From Irpex lacteus (taxonomy: Eukaryota; Basidiomycota; Agaricomycetes; Polyporales; Irpicaceae): a stretch of DNA of 64,000 nucleotides. The notes below the pieces were generated by a model, which was not told the DNA's origin, searched no databases, and saw nothing but the letters and a program-made list of their open reading frames with translations. Each line of letters begins with the position of its first letter. Position 1 is the first letter of the stretch. The DNA is taken from assembly GCA_001986395.2 (NCBI GenBank), contig MQVO02000002.1, forward strand, positions 1,364,001 to 1,428,000, written 5' to 3'. The position numbers and the translations under genes were made by a program. Shown here in pieces: positions 1-11,175 of this stretch.

Positions 1-1
1 C

Positions 2-2837
2 GGGTGGAGGAAGAGCCTCGGGTTCGTCACTGGGTGGGCACTGCGAAGTCCTGCGCCGCCCACAGCTGCACGGACACACGAAGAAGAATCTGAGCCCGAG
101 CCTCGCGAAGAACACACGCTCTCCCCTGAACCGGACGTCGAAAACATGGACGTCGAATCCTCACATCCACCCTCACACTCCCAGTCAACGCTATCCCTCC
201 CACACCGCACACCCCGCGCACCCTCCACCTCCAAATCCCCACGCCGCCAACACCCAACGCGCTTCATGACTCCCCAGGTCTCTCGCATCAGTAGTGCGGG
301 AAGACAGAGGGGGAGAGTTGCGAGGTATAGCGTGGGTGGGTTTACGCCTGGTGGGATATACGGCTCTTCTTCTCTAGCTCCGGTGCAGGTGGGTGGGAGT
401 GGGGGTGAAGGGATAAGGCAGAGCGGACCGAGGAGAGTGAGGGTCGTGGAGCCATGGAAGGTTGAGGATATTGTTATTCCTACCGCAGGTCCTGCTGCTG
501 TGGAGGAAGAGCATGAAGAGGAGGAGTGGCAGGATGAAGATAATGATGAAGGACAAGATGGCGGGGAAGGGGAGGAGGAGAGGGAGGAGAGGGAAGAAGA
601 GAGGGAGAGGTATGAGAGAGTTGGTAGCATCGGGATGAGCGTGAGCGTGAGCCCGTCGAAGAGGCCGGTTGTTAGTGACGCAGAGCGTAAGGTCAGTACT
701 CACCCCACTCCCTTCCCCCGTCTCCCTCCCTACCCTCCTCCCCTTCTCCTACCCCATCTATGAATAGTACTCACGCTTGCATATGCAGGCAATCCTCGAA
801 CGCAGACGCTCAGCCCTAACAGCCCCAGACACCTTCTTCGGGGGCCAAGTGCCGGGGTCGAGGAGGATGTCGTTGTTTCCGGCTACTTCGCCGCTCAAGC
901 AGTCTCAGTCTCCTGCCAAATCGTCGATGTCTCCGTTTAAGGGTATGTCAGCTACGCCATTCAAGGGTATGTCGACGCCGGCGCGGAGGATACCTGCGCC
1001 CTCCTTCGCTGGTGTTGGTGTCGCAGAAGAAGAGGAGGAGGATGTGAACCCATTCGCACCTCCTGCCGAGTCGTCGTCTTCACATCCCGAACACCACCAA
1101 TACGAAGAGGACGACGAACTCGCACCACCAGAAGAGGAGGAGCAGGAAGAGAAGGAAGACACACAGGTCCTCCTTGCGCGTATGAAGCAGACTGTCGAGA
1201 ACGCGAAGCGGAGACAGAGTATGGGTGTCGGGAGGCCGTCTATTGGTGTGACTCCGAGGAAGACGAGTGAAAGTGGGAGTGGGAGAGGGTTCTCGTTGTT
1301 GGCGCCTGATGCGGGGGATGTGGATGTGCCTGTGCGGAAGATCGAAGTTGGCGAGGATGATGAAGAGGAGGACATTCAAGAGGAGGATAAGGAGAATCAT
1401 GATGATGGCCGGGTTGTTGTTGGTGAGGATGCCGATGTCGATGTCGAGATGGATGGTGGTGAAGAGCCTCTAGACGATCCCATACCCTCACAGGCGGTAG
1501 TCGACCAGCCCACACCGTCATTCAAAGGTGTCCGCGAACTCTTCGCGACGCGCCCCCAGCTCGAGACGCCGCGGATGGATGGCATGCGTGAGATGTTCCG
1601 CGCCGCTGATACGGAGCGGGTGCAGGCGACGCCTGCGTTTGAGGGGTTGGGCGAGATGTTGAGGACTCCTGTTGGATGGGCTCCGGAAGTTCGGGAGGAG
1701 GATCATGATGAACCGAGCGAGGTGGAGATGGAGACGTCCGATCACGCTGCTCAGCCTCAGAAGAAGGTGCCTCCTGCTTCAACGTCAACCGCAACGAAGG
1801 CCCCCGCGAGACGTGTACCAGTGGCGACGTCGAGACTCGCGACAGGCCCCGCACTCGCCAAGGCCCCGCTCAGACGACTTGGGGCTAGTACCGTGCCTAG
1901 GACTGTACTGGGCGGGTTGAGGATCACGCCTACGAATAGGACCGATCCTGGGAGTTCGACGTCTTCAACTGGGAGCGTTCAGGCTGGTGGGAGTGGTAGT
2001 GGTAGTGGGACGGTTGAGCCGGGTGGTGGAACGGGCGCGCGTGTTGCTGCTCGTAGGACGAAGGCTGCTGTTGCTGTTGAGACTGCACCACCAAAAAAGG
2101 AGGAGGAGGAGGTTATAGAGGAACAAGAAGTGGCGGAACCCGAGCATGTGAAGCCTGTTAGGCGGACCACACGCAAGACGTCTGCGTCGCCCGCTCCAGA
2201 ACAGCCGACCACGGTACGGAGGAGTACGAGAAAGACACCTACGCCCACTCCTGAAGAGCCTCCAGCTGCTACTGCTAAGAGCGCTGGGAGCAGTCGGAGG
2301 AGAGCGAAGACGCCTACGTTGCCTGAGATTGAAGAGGAGAACGCGGAGGAGGACGGCGAGGATGGGAAGAAGGTCAGACGGACGCGGAGTGCGCGCGGGA
2401 AGTCGACTGTGGAGGTTAAAGAAGAGGACGAGGATGACTCTCCTGCGTTGACGGAGACAGATAAGCCTGCTCCTCCTGCTCGATCGACTGCGGGGCGTGC
2501 GGCTCGTGGAAGGGGTGCAGGTACGGCCTCGGGTCTGCCTAGGAGTACGTCGACGTCTCGGCTTCGCGCTCCAACTGCCACGGCTTCGTCGACGAAGAAA
2601 GCTGGTGCTGGTGTGGGTGGTAGTGGTGCGGTGGCGGGGAAAGCAAAGGGTGCGTCTGACCGTCTGAATAAAGAGAACACGCCTGAGCGAGGGTCTGCGA
2701 TAGAAGACGACGCTGTGCCGTCTGGGACGAGGGCGAAGGTTACGAGGAGCGGTGGGAGGTCGACGGTGGGTGGAGATGGGGGTGAGAAGGTGACTACGGC
2801 TGGGGCGAGGGTTAGTAGGGCGAAGGGGAGGAAGTGA
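2..2837 (+). CDS. Ki-67-like repeat-containing nuclear protein, 3' part (5' end outside window)
   Basis: Partial gene, exons <2..691 and 789..2837, open from the window edge in a frame that continues through an intron with a GTCAGT donor and a TATGCAG acceptor; at least 912 residues are present. The protein is low-complexity and highly charged, with acidic Glu/Asp runs and basic Arg/Lys/Ser/Thr-Pro segments, as in chromatin-associated or mitotic proteins. Near the middle (codons at about 1510-1680) there are three spaced repeats ending in GVRELF, GMREML-like and GLGEML-like cores, each preceded by Pro-x-aromatic/hydrophobic-x-Gly. These resemble the repeat core of antigen Ki-67-type proteins. 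Two FKGMS/T repeats sit near 935-980. No catalytic domain is visible. The start and any N-terminal FHA domain would lie upstream of the window. The Ki-67 relation is an inference from the repeat pattern; a generic disordered nuclear protein is the alternative. Confidence 0.6.
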
Positions 2838-3654
2838 ACGTGCAAATCATTGGTAATGAAATGTGTTTATTTTGTACTGTAGTATTGTGAGTTTGGTTCG
2901 TGGTTTCTTCGGTACTTTTGGTCAAAGGGTGCTATCGCTATTCTAGTATTCGTAGTATACCCAGAAATGAAACAATTGTGACTTGAAGTGGAAGCAAGAT
3001 GTGGCTGCTCTTGTCTTGATCATGAGGGACTCAGAGGGAGTATCTCGGTGCATCTTGGTCGCTCGGCCGGGCACTTGTCGAACGCACTACTGACGCGATG
3101 TCATCTCGCTTCCGACAGGATGGCGCAGACCCCTGGTCTTCGTTGATCGAGAGAAGGCAGAAGGCAAATCACAAGGCGAGGTAAACGAGCCAATGGAGAC
3201 TTTCAACTTCCCCACACGAGCTTGTAGCTCAAGTCGGGTCACGCAGATAGTTAGTTGGAAAGGAGACTTGATTAGAGTCAAAAGACCAGCTGGTACAACT
3301 AGTAGCTAGAGAGTATAGAAGAAAGCTAGGAGATATGTAGAGAGGAAGACGAAACAGCAGAAAAGGAGAAAGTATTTGATACAGTGGGTTCAGTTCTTGC
3401 AGAGTCGTTGTAAGTGATACAGTGGGGTATTAGGATGAGAAGCGATAACCAAGGATCCGGATAGGAAATAGATGAGAATAAACGAGATAGAGGAGTGTTA
3501 CCGAGAGATTAGAACGAAGAGTATGCGTTGAAAAGGTTCGTGAACCAGGTCCATGCCACGCCTCGAGAGCAGGGGCTAAGGGAGTGTGAATACCAGCGTA
3601 CCACGCACAGCGTAGGCACTTGGCGTTCGAGTCCCGTTGCCCTTGTCCTCGCGT
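2838..3654. other. Convergent 3' intergenic region
   Basis: Lies between the stop codons of the converging Ki-67-like and Clp1-like genes. It probably holds both 3' untranslated regions. I see no conserved coding potential or structured element in it. Confidence 0.5.
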
Positions 3655-4620
3655 TCACTGCCTCTGCGACTCAACGATCCTCGTCAGCGCCGCCAGGATG
3701 ATCTCCCAAGCCAGATCCATGACGCCCCAGAGCTCCGTATCGAAGATGCCGAGCGCGCAAGTGTTCTTCCACAAGTTGTTGACGACCTTGGCGTGCGCCA
3801 TCAGTCCTTGCAGAGCACCTTGTGGCCCAGCCTGAGCGTATGCAGTCGAAGCCAACGCTTGCGCGAGACGCAGGAGCTTCTCGGAGGTAAACTGGCTGAC
3901 ATATCCTCGGGAGGAGCTGGAGGACGCGCTCGAAGCGGACGGAAGGAGCTGCTGCAGCGACGGAAGGAGTGTGGCGAGGAGCGTATCAGCACGCTTGGTG
4001 TGCAGGTAAGCGTGCAGATGAGGGAAGGTAGCTGAATCGGGAACAGTGATAGGGACGATTGGCAGGTTGAGCGCTGTGGCCTTGTTGGACGGCCTGGAAG
4101 GAGGGAGCGCGGGGAGAAGCGTGCAGTGGGCGGCGAGCACTAGCGAGTGTGTTGGGTAGAGAGGGGCTGTGGCCGAGGAAGCGGCAGACTGTTGAGCAGC
4201 AAATGAAGCCGCGGTGGGGGTTGCGGGCATCGAAGCAGAGGACTTTGAGGACGAGACAGCCAAAAGGTGCGTTGGGAAGGCCGAAGAAGGTGGCGAGTTT
4301 GCTGACGGCCTAACAGGCGCATCCAGAGAGGATGGCAGGCGCGACTTGGGCAAAGAGCTCGGAATAGAGAGCAGGTTTACTGCTGCGAGCATCCTAAAAG
4401 TAATATAAGAGTCATTAGAGAACAGCGGGATGTGGCATAACAATCATACTCACTCAGGTGCTTGGCCGGCCAGATGGTTCCTGACGTACTCAAAGGGCAC
4501 ATTCGCGAGCTCGGGTGCGATAGCAGTAATAGCACTGCGGTCGACCTCTGTGAAGGCCGGGCGAGCGAGGTTGCGAGGAAGCTGCAGGCTGGGAGGTGCT
4601 GGCATCGAAGTGCGATCCAT
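3655..4620 (-). CDS. clp1: Clp1-like (clampless) protein
   Basis: Exons 4620..4454 and 4393..3655 (301 aa); the 60-nt intron has a GTGAGT donor and TTTTAG acceptor and its phase closes. Clp1 is a basidiomycete protein, first described in Coprinopsis cinerea, required downstream of the A mating-type genes for clamp-cell formation; it is unrelated to the mRNA 3'-processing factor of the same name. Recognisable stretches are the N-terminal PxNLARPAF...VDRSAI segment, LHAYLHTKRADTLLATLLP in the middle, and the conserved C-terminal block with SEKLLRLAQALASTAYAQAG, KVVNNLWKNTCALG and LWGVMDLAWE. An in-frame ATG at 4662 would add 14 residues, but a TATA-like TTTATATTC lies only about 9 nt before it, so the start at 4620 is preferred. 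No enzymatic motif is visible; the molecular role in the family is a regulatory one. Confidence 0.8.
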
Positions 4621-4662
4621 GGGTAGAGAGAACGATGTTGGGTGAGATGCGACCTGGAACAT

Positions 4663-6083
4663 ATTTAAGCGAATATAAAGCTGTGTGCGGTGATGATTAT
4701 GTCAAGCGATGATATTTGGGTAGGGTCCCGAAGCGATGCAACTGTCTAAGAGAAGTAGAATTTTGGAGAAAGCAGCGCAAGCGAGCTTTGTTGGAAGCGG
4801 AATGCGAGTCTAGGATGTGTGCGTCTGTGTGTGCGACGGGGATGCGTTCGAACTCTGCAAAGGCAGGCTTTGTGGTGGTGTAGTGGAATACAGTCGCGAT
4901 GCGGACTCTTATACTTTGAGTGTACACTAATTCTGGGACAAGGAGGCAGCGTCAGACCGTCCATGGCGAAGTTCGTGCGTTCTGGGACGCGGACAAGAGG
5001 ATGGACGGATTTGGGCATCGGTTTGTAACTACTCCCGGAATGGTCACTTTGCCATTCCCTACACGTGGTGGACTCTGCTGTATGTCTTCAAAGTACACGA
5101 CGCTGGTCTGGGTCGGGATTACCGCATAAAGATACTGTTGTCGTTCGAGCGTGGGTGGTGATTGGCAGATCTGAGCTCCCCCTCCCCACTATCACAGATG
5201 ATGGCCATCCTCGCGCGCAAACAAACTACCTACCACTTTCTCTCGCCGTAGCCATCGCAACAATGTCCTTCCTTGTACTCACAGCTCTCATGCAAATCGC
5301 ACATTCCTATCGCGTTACAATGCATACGCATATCCGCTCCTCGTGCTCTCCCCATCAGCCTATGTCATCACCCAGCTTTGATCTCTCTCGAGGACCCATG
5401 CTTCTTTCTCCCGAACCATCTCGACCGACTCATAGCATCCATATCCAGATGTCGGAAGGTGACTACGCCACATTTCAACAGCTCCTAGGAAAACAAGGAC
5501 AGCTTTCAATGTTCCACCTGCATCTAATCTATCGCGAGTCGCGTCCATGACGACTTGTCAAATTGTCACTGCCTTGTTCTGCGTTTGTGGCATTGACTTG
5601 TGGCCTGCGGACGATTATTGGCCGCTTGTTGAACAGCTCAATTTTCAATCCACTCTTCTGCGATGGTGGCCCGAATGGCTGGGCAGAATGTGTCGATGGC
5701 TCGCTGTCAGAGCCCGTCTACACATAGCAAGTAAATTTCATAATCAGCGCAGTTGTGAACCGTATACACGCACTTGTGGATTCTTCCTCTTGTCCTCTAA
5801 CGACATTTGGGAGATCTGCTGCTCCCCTGTATGTAAGATCGTCTGCGTAGGGTACCTCGGTGCGGAAGGGGCTCTGCCTTCGGTGATATCATCGAGAGCT
5901 TGCATAACGCGGAAGACCTTCTCATGCACTTCCGTGTTGTGTTCTGGTGGTTTCGACGGAATCCAGTTCTCGGCTTCATCTTCATTTGAAACGACCCGCG
6001 TACGTGAAGGTATTTGGGTTTTCTTGTTCGACGATGTCCTGCTATCTCGCATGTCTTTCCTCTTCGGAATAGTCAGTATCTGT
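4663..6083. other. Intergenic region without a convincing gene
   Basis: Contains open stretches on both strands (for example + 5547-6161) but none has recognisable domains or a good splice model. The minus-strand stretch 6079-5744 is open and hydrophilic. It could be an extra 3' exon of the RnpA-like gene if a 31-nt intron at 6110-6080 is real; otherwise it is untranslated. The part next to 4663 holds the promoter of the Clp1-like gene. Confidence 0.4.
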
Positions 6084-7089
6084 TCAGCCTTCCAAGTAGC
6101 CAAATCGTACCAGGCGTGTCCCCTTCGAGTCTTCGTCAACTCTGGAACTCTCCTCAGATAACTGGGTCGCAGCAGAGCTATCTGGTGAAGACACATCCTT
6201 GGAAATACGACTACCAACCGCAGGCCCGTTCCTCTGCTTTAGTCTAAGTATATTATCACTCTGCCAACGTGTTTCCAGTTGCTTTGCTTTATTGTAGATC
6301 TTGCTAAGTGCCTCTCGCATTTCCTGGACCAGCTCTGGCAAGGGTTTTCGGTATACTTCCAAGGTCGGTTGAACCGAGTAAGTCCAATCTACACGACATG
6401 TTTCAGTCACTCAATGTCAACGAGTCGGTAGAAAGTCAGCATGTCACGCACCCCCAAGGACCCATTTCCTTCCTGCATCGTCCTCGCTGAACACGATTGC
6501 TCCCCCACGTCTTCCTTTCACGCCAGAAGCACCCCTCGTCACGATCAACCTCATAGCCATCTTCAGCTTCCCCGCTATCTTCTTCCTAATCACTGCACTC
6601 TTGTGTACCGTCTTCGGGATTACCTTCAGCAATGACATATTCACCACCTCGCCCTCTTTCTTCCTCCTTCGCCTTGCCACTTCGCCTACACCTTCCTCGG
6701 CACTCTGTCCATCCAGTTGAGAGGTCCTCGCATTGCCATCTTCAGTTGCTGGTGTATACGGAGGGTCCGGCCATACGGTGTCAGGTGCGTACAACGCTGC
6801 CTTCGGCGTTGCACTCAGCGCAAACGCACGTGTCCGCATCCATGGTACAACCTTGCGAAGGTTTGATACTTGGGATGCGGGATGCGTGGGGTCGATATGT
6901 GGGGCTTGGCCTTTGAAGTTTATGCTCTCATGGGGGTAAAGAGTCCCTGGTGTTGTCCGTCTGAACTTCGAGAACGCGTGAGTCAAGAGAGTGAGAGCCT
7001 GCCAATAAATCAAAGCAGAGAATACGTACATTAAGGGCTCGGATGCGACCGGCCTTGGGGAGTCGAGATAGTTTAACGCATCTATGCAT
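6084..7089 (-). CDS. Putative mitochondrial RnpA-like protein (bacterial RNase P protein fold)
   Basis: Proposed exons 7089..7030, 6998..6452 and 6388..6084 (303 aa). The 63-nt intron 6451..6389 (GTGCGT...GTGTAG) is well supported; the 31-nt intron 7029..6999 (GTACGT...TTGGCAG) is short but joins a 20-codon Arg/Lys-rich start, which resembles a mitochondrial presequence, in phase to the rest. Residues about 145-235 carry HKSAVIRKKIAGKLKMA followed, after a linker, by DWTYSVQP and LPELVQEMREALSKI. That order matches bacterial RNase P protein, where an AVxRNRxKRxLREA helix precedes a D[YF]VFxARP strand and a final ELxxxLxxAL helix. Established: bacterial RnpA binds the catalytic RNA of RNase P. 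Inference: this protein could bind mitochondrial RNase P RNA or another RNA. If the short first intron is not used, the first in-frame ATG is 7031. The 3' end may extend to 5744. Confidence 0.5.
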
Positions 7090-7482
7090 AGATTGGCGAC
7101 CTGAACGACCTTGGCGGTGGTGGTGTCGGTAAGAGAGACACTTGACAAAGAAACGGAAGTCGCGGTTGGAGGTGGCACAAAGGATGCAGACCGGGCCTCC
7201 AGCGCTAATAGCTTTCACAGGCGTTCACTTTCATGAAGTCTTGTCGCGAACAAACACGTATCTCGGTGAAACCAGTGCGAGAAATCTCATACTTTCAGAG
7301 GGTTCATGAGCAGATAAAGCAAATTATCCCGCGACTACCCAACATTGCACATATGGATAAACTATAATACACTTTGGCAGGTAATACACAAAGTTGCGCA
7401 GGCATAGACGTCGAAGGCCTGTGGTAATCAAAATCCGAGGATTGAAGTGAAGGAATAGATCTTGCATTCGTTTGGTATACTA
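7090..7482. other. Intergenic, 5' of RnpA-like gene and 3' of stress-protein gene
   Basis: About 390 nt between two minus-strand genes. It should contain the RnpA-like promoter and the universal stress protein 3' end. Further 5' exons of the RnpA-like gene cannot be excluded, because open frames continue to about 7220, but no ATG-led exon with a clean splice join was found. Confidence 0.4.
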
Positions 7483-8663
7483 TTATGACTTCGTGCGTGC
7501 TCCAATCAACCTACATCCGTACCGTCAGCTTCCGTCGAATACCTAAATCTCAGCAACACTCACTCATCGAAGTGTTTACCCCGTTTAGGATCAGCACGTC
7601 TCTTGGCAAGCACCTTTCGAACTTTACTCTCCGGCCGCACAACAATGATCGGCACGGGTGAGTGACTTAGGCAGTACCTAAAGGAAATCGCAAACGGAGA
7701 ACGAGGGCCAAGCGTTAGTACCATGGTCGTGTGACTAACGGAGTTAATAGATGAATGTCAAGAGAACGCACTTGGATACACTACCCACTCCAGACCCGCC
7801 TAGGGCTGCTCCCCAGGCTTGCAACATGCCTCGTTGTCCGCGAGTGCCTACAACGACGGAGTCAGGGCGGTAGAGAGCAATGAGGCGATCGATGCTGTCT
7901 GTAACAGAACCAGCAATGAACTCGACGATGATGGAGAGCTATAAAGAAACGCATTCAATGGAGATTACTTCTTCTTAAATAACAGCGACGGACCTTCCTA
8001 TCTGGATCATACTCTGTGGATTTCTCTTGGACCTGACGCATGAGTTCGCGTGCCTCCTCGCGATACACTGCGTGATCTTTACCTATGAACCGAGGAGCTT
8101 CAGTACCAAATACACAAGGTGCACCGAAACGAGTGAAACGTACTCAGATCGTCCGAGTCTACACCCCGGAATACGATTAGCTCGTCACCTTCCTGGACGA
8201 GACTGTCCAGAGCCCAGTCCAGCGCTTGACTGCCACTCTCATCGGGACTGGCGGCACACAGATAGACTCTTGTGTTCTTGCTCCTCGCGTACCCCTCGCT
8301 CTGTACATGTAGAGTAAAGGAGAACATGCTCGCCTGTGGATTCTCGAAAGTGTCAAATCCCACTTTGGGCGTATACCCCTGTGCCGCAACGTTTGGCAGA
8401 GGCGATAACGACGCACTGGGCGAATGGCTAACGGACGGAGAGCGATTGGACGATGCAAAGGATGCGGGAGTGTGTGTCATTGAGCGGCTCGGGGACATTG
8501 AAGCGAGATGTGAGGAGCTCGAGTAGCGATAGGGCGGTGAGCCTGGTGTCTGCGAGCCTGGTGTGCTCGGGCGAGAACTAGAGTTCTTCATCGCCGAGCG
8601 CAGGGGCAGCGGGTGAGTGGGCAGAGGCATGGGGATGTAGGCTGGAGAGTCGGGAGACGCCAT
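7483..8663 (-). CDS. Universal stress protein (UspA-like) family protein
   Basis: Five exons: 8663..8144, 8097..7994, 7938..7772, 7677..7564, 7510..7483 (310 aa); all phases close and the donors are GTACGT, GTCCGT, GTGCGT and GTGAGT. The first about 110 residues are a Ser/Pro-rich disordered leader typical of fungal family members. The USP alpha/beta domain follows, from TRVYLCAASPDESGSQALDW, through EEGDEL/IVFRGV-type strand and a helix rich in EEARELMRQV, to VVVGTRGQRG, a Gly-rich loop, GSVSKYCLSHS and VPIIVVRPE. The G-x2-G-x9-G(S/T) pattern there is the nucleotide-binding signature of ATP-binding USPs. In fungi these cytosolic proteins are linked to stress responses, but individual roles are mostly unknown. 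The start is the ATG at 8663, the first in frame after a non-ATG upstream extension. The last exon codes only nine residues. Confidence 0.88.
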
Positions 8664-8970
8664 GATGTTGTAGTTTATATGAGTGGCAGGGGCTGGGAAT
8701 TGCTGCGCGAAGGCTTGGTAACTGTGGGCGGTAGCAGTCAATACATTGGGTCAATTCATGAGAAGGTGGCTGTTTCTTACGAAAGTAGTTTAACAGATGA
8801 TAACTTAGTGGTCAATCCCTCTCAGATACCGCCTCAATATTCTACTAATGCTCGTTTGAGGCTTTGCGGTGCGACCTTTGAGATGAGGGTGAGTATCAGA
8901 GAGACACTCAAAGGCGGCAGCGAGTCCCCGGCCAATTGACAGGCGGCGTCAATCTTTCACTGCAACCACC
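8664..8970. other. Divergent promoter region
   Basis: About 307 nt between the starts of the stress-protein gene (-) and the WW-domain gene (+). No strong TATA box or repeated operator-like element stands out. Confidence 0.4.
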
Positions 8971-9837
8971 ATGTCTGCCCCTGCCTCTCCCTCTGCGTCC
9001 CCCTCCTCAAAACACCCCTCTCCAGCCCCCGAAAAGACCCCTTCTGACCCGGAAGAGGGCGAGCAACACACAGAGCCGTCCGCCTCTACCTCCGACGCGA
9101 AAGCCGACGAGAAGGAACGGTCGACCGAATCTCCCGATCCCCAGTCTTCAACGTCTGCTGCATCGCCTTCTAGCACTCCAGGACCTGCCTCTGCAGGAGT
9201 CTGGCAAGCGGTCTGGTCACCAGCTCACAATGCTTACTACTTCTACAATGCAGTAACACAAGAAACAACATGGACCAACCCCTCGAACAATCCTCGACTG
9301 CCAGTCAACCCAGTGGGTCTGCAGAGCCGGAGGACGGTGGCCCTGTTGCCTCCACCTCTACCCCTGCTTCTACCGCAAGTCCCGGACCATCAGCTGCCAC
9401 GGCTCAGCTGTATGCACTCCAAGCAGCAGCAGCGGCCCAGGGTATTGACCCATCACTGGCTTTCCTGGATCCCAGCCTTGCCGCAGGAACGTCAGGACCG
9501 ACGAATCCATCGGCATATTCGTACACGGCCAAGTTCAACGCGCGTACAGGCACATTTGCACGTCCTGATGCGCGAGACCCGGGACATCTATCTGAGTACG
9601 AGCGGATGAAACGGATGAACGAGGTCTTCTTTGACCAGGCACAGTGGGAGCAGCAGCTGGCGCAGCAAAAGGAGGAGGAAGAGGTAGGCAAGAAGAGGAA
9701 GAAGCCAACGAAGAAGGATCTAGTGAGTGCCATTGTGTTGGATGAAGAGGTTGGGATTTAACAAATCCAAACAGGAACGGTTCAAGGAACAGAAACGACA
9801 GAAGAAGATTGCCAAGACTGCTTGGTTACGCACGTAG
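8971..9837 (+). CDS. WW-domain protein
   Basis: Three exons: 8971..9312, 9408..9722, 9775..9837 (239 aa). The N-terminus is Ser/Pro/Glu-rich. Residues about 74-101 form a WW domain: VWQAVWSPAHNAYYFYNAV followed by TQETTWTNP, with both signature Trp residues, the central aromatic block and the terminal Pro. The C-terminal half contains YTAKFNARTG, a Glu/Lys-rich coiled segment and a basic tail ending in IAKTAWLRT, encoded by the last exon. WW domains bind Pro-rich ligands; the basic tail and organisation recall fungal nuclear WW proteins involved in RNA metabolism, but the exact partner cannot be read. Intron 2 (GTGAGT...ACAG) is secure. The first intron is the less certain one: a GTGGGT donor at 9313 joined to the GGCTCAG acceptor at 9407 restores frame; without it the reading frame breaks. 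Confidence 0.8.
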
Positions 9838-11175
9838 ACAGCCAAGTTAGCTACGTAGCTCATTTTTGTTCAAAGCTGTTCTCAGTCTACGATTTCACCA
9901 ATCGCAAAGTGCTCATTAAACATGATTGATCTTGTCTCTGCAGGTCGGAGCTTCTCCGGAAGTAACACGCTCACCTTTATAGGCTATGTAGTAGTCGCAA
10001 TACGGTATGTCATACATGCCGTAGATTTATGAAGTGCTGTGTGCTATAGGCATTTGTCTTTCCTCAGCGGAAACCTTTCGGTCGCGCCACAAAGCTGCTA
10101 GTGTCCTGTTACGGATCACAATGGCTGAATATCACCTACTTCACCGCACATACCAGTTCAAGTGAAGACTGGGCAACACTCATGACTCACAAACCTCGCA
10201 CGAGAGACTTCACGATCTTCCACTCTCCCCGCCCCTGACCGACACTAATCCCGATTTAGTCTTTCCCGACAGCTGATGCGCCTTTGGTCCGATCAAAGTA
10301 GACTCATCCACACTGCATACTGGTATGTTCCACGTTGACTTGAATCTTCTCGCTGTCATGATTGCCATGACTCGATGATTTGCACTGCGCATTCCCGAAC
10401 ATCCGAATACTCTCATCCCTCTTATCGCAATACGAGCTGAAGGCTTATGGACGTTTTGTTTCCGTCGGATGCTGTATGCTTTCTGATGCCAGCTTGCACA
10501 GTCGGGAATGTGCCTTAAGCCACTTGTCTATGGTGTTACTCAATACCTTCCAGCTTTTCTGGAACTTGGTAGCAATGACTAGGATTCACCCGAATGGATT
10601 CACTCGTATGAATCACCACGTACATATTGACTATCTTTTTCTCACGCGAGTCAATGTCTCCGCGCCCAAAGCCACGCATGTCACTGGCCATCATGGATTG
10701 TCTCGCTTCTTCGTATACATAGCATTGCCAGCGCCGGTGACTCTGACTACCATTCAATTTTCAGCGTTCCCTGCCGTTTGCGACGACGTTTGGCCTCTGC
10801 CAGTCTACATGGCCTACTTTGGCAAGTCGCTTCTCTGGGATGAAAGTGCTAATCCTTGACATACCTTTCACTAGGACTGCCCTTGCTTCAGGAGGATGAG
10901 AGGGTACGGCCAGGCGTTTCGTTACGGCTCCGAACCATATCACTTGCCATATGGAGACAGACGCCTTCAGCGCTACCTTCATCGTCTCAGTCCGAAACGG
11001 AAGTTGTTCCTGTCAAAGTCCCCTGCCAAGCGAGTCGCAATCGCCGCCCATCTGTGTCGCGTTGAAAGTACAAAAAGTGGCGATCATCCTCAAGCCTCTA
11101 TAATCGGTTCGCTATATTTCCTGTACCCTCAGTCTCAGGCTCACACTAGGCCTCGTGCTATTTCTTTTTCCTCCC
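9838..11175. other. 1.3-kb intergenic region
   Basis: No convincing gene. An open stretch on the plus strand (about 10400-10859) has no ATG-led exon structure and no recognisable motif. The final few hundred bases hold the promoter of the alginate-lyase-like gene. Confidence 0.45.

Noticed and set aside
1979..2845. Long minus-strand open frame of 288 codons opposite the Ki-67-like gene
   Set aside because: Composition mirrors the repetitive Ser/Glu/Arg-rich coding strand; no ATG context, splice sites or motif of its own.
3617..3645. B-box-like GCGTTCGAGTCCC
   Set aside because: Neither a T-stem nor an upstream A-box can be formed; it lies beside the Clp1-like 3' end.
5547..6161. Plus-strand open frame of 204 codons with an ATG
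   Set aside because: Cys/Trp/Ser-rich without any domain, and it overlaps the opposite strand of the RnpA-like gene's 3' end.
10380..10859. Plus-strand open stretch of 159 codons
   Set aside because: Does not begin with ATG, has no motif and no connected exon.
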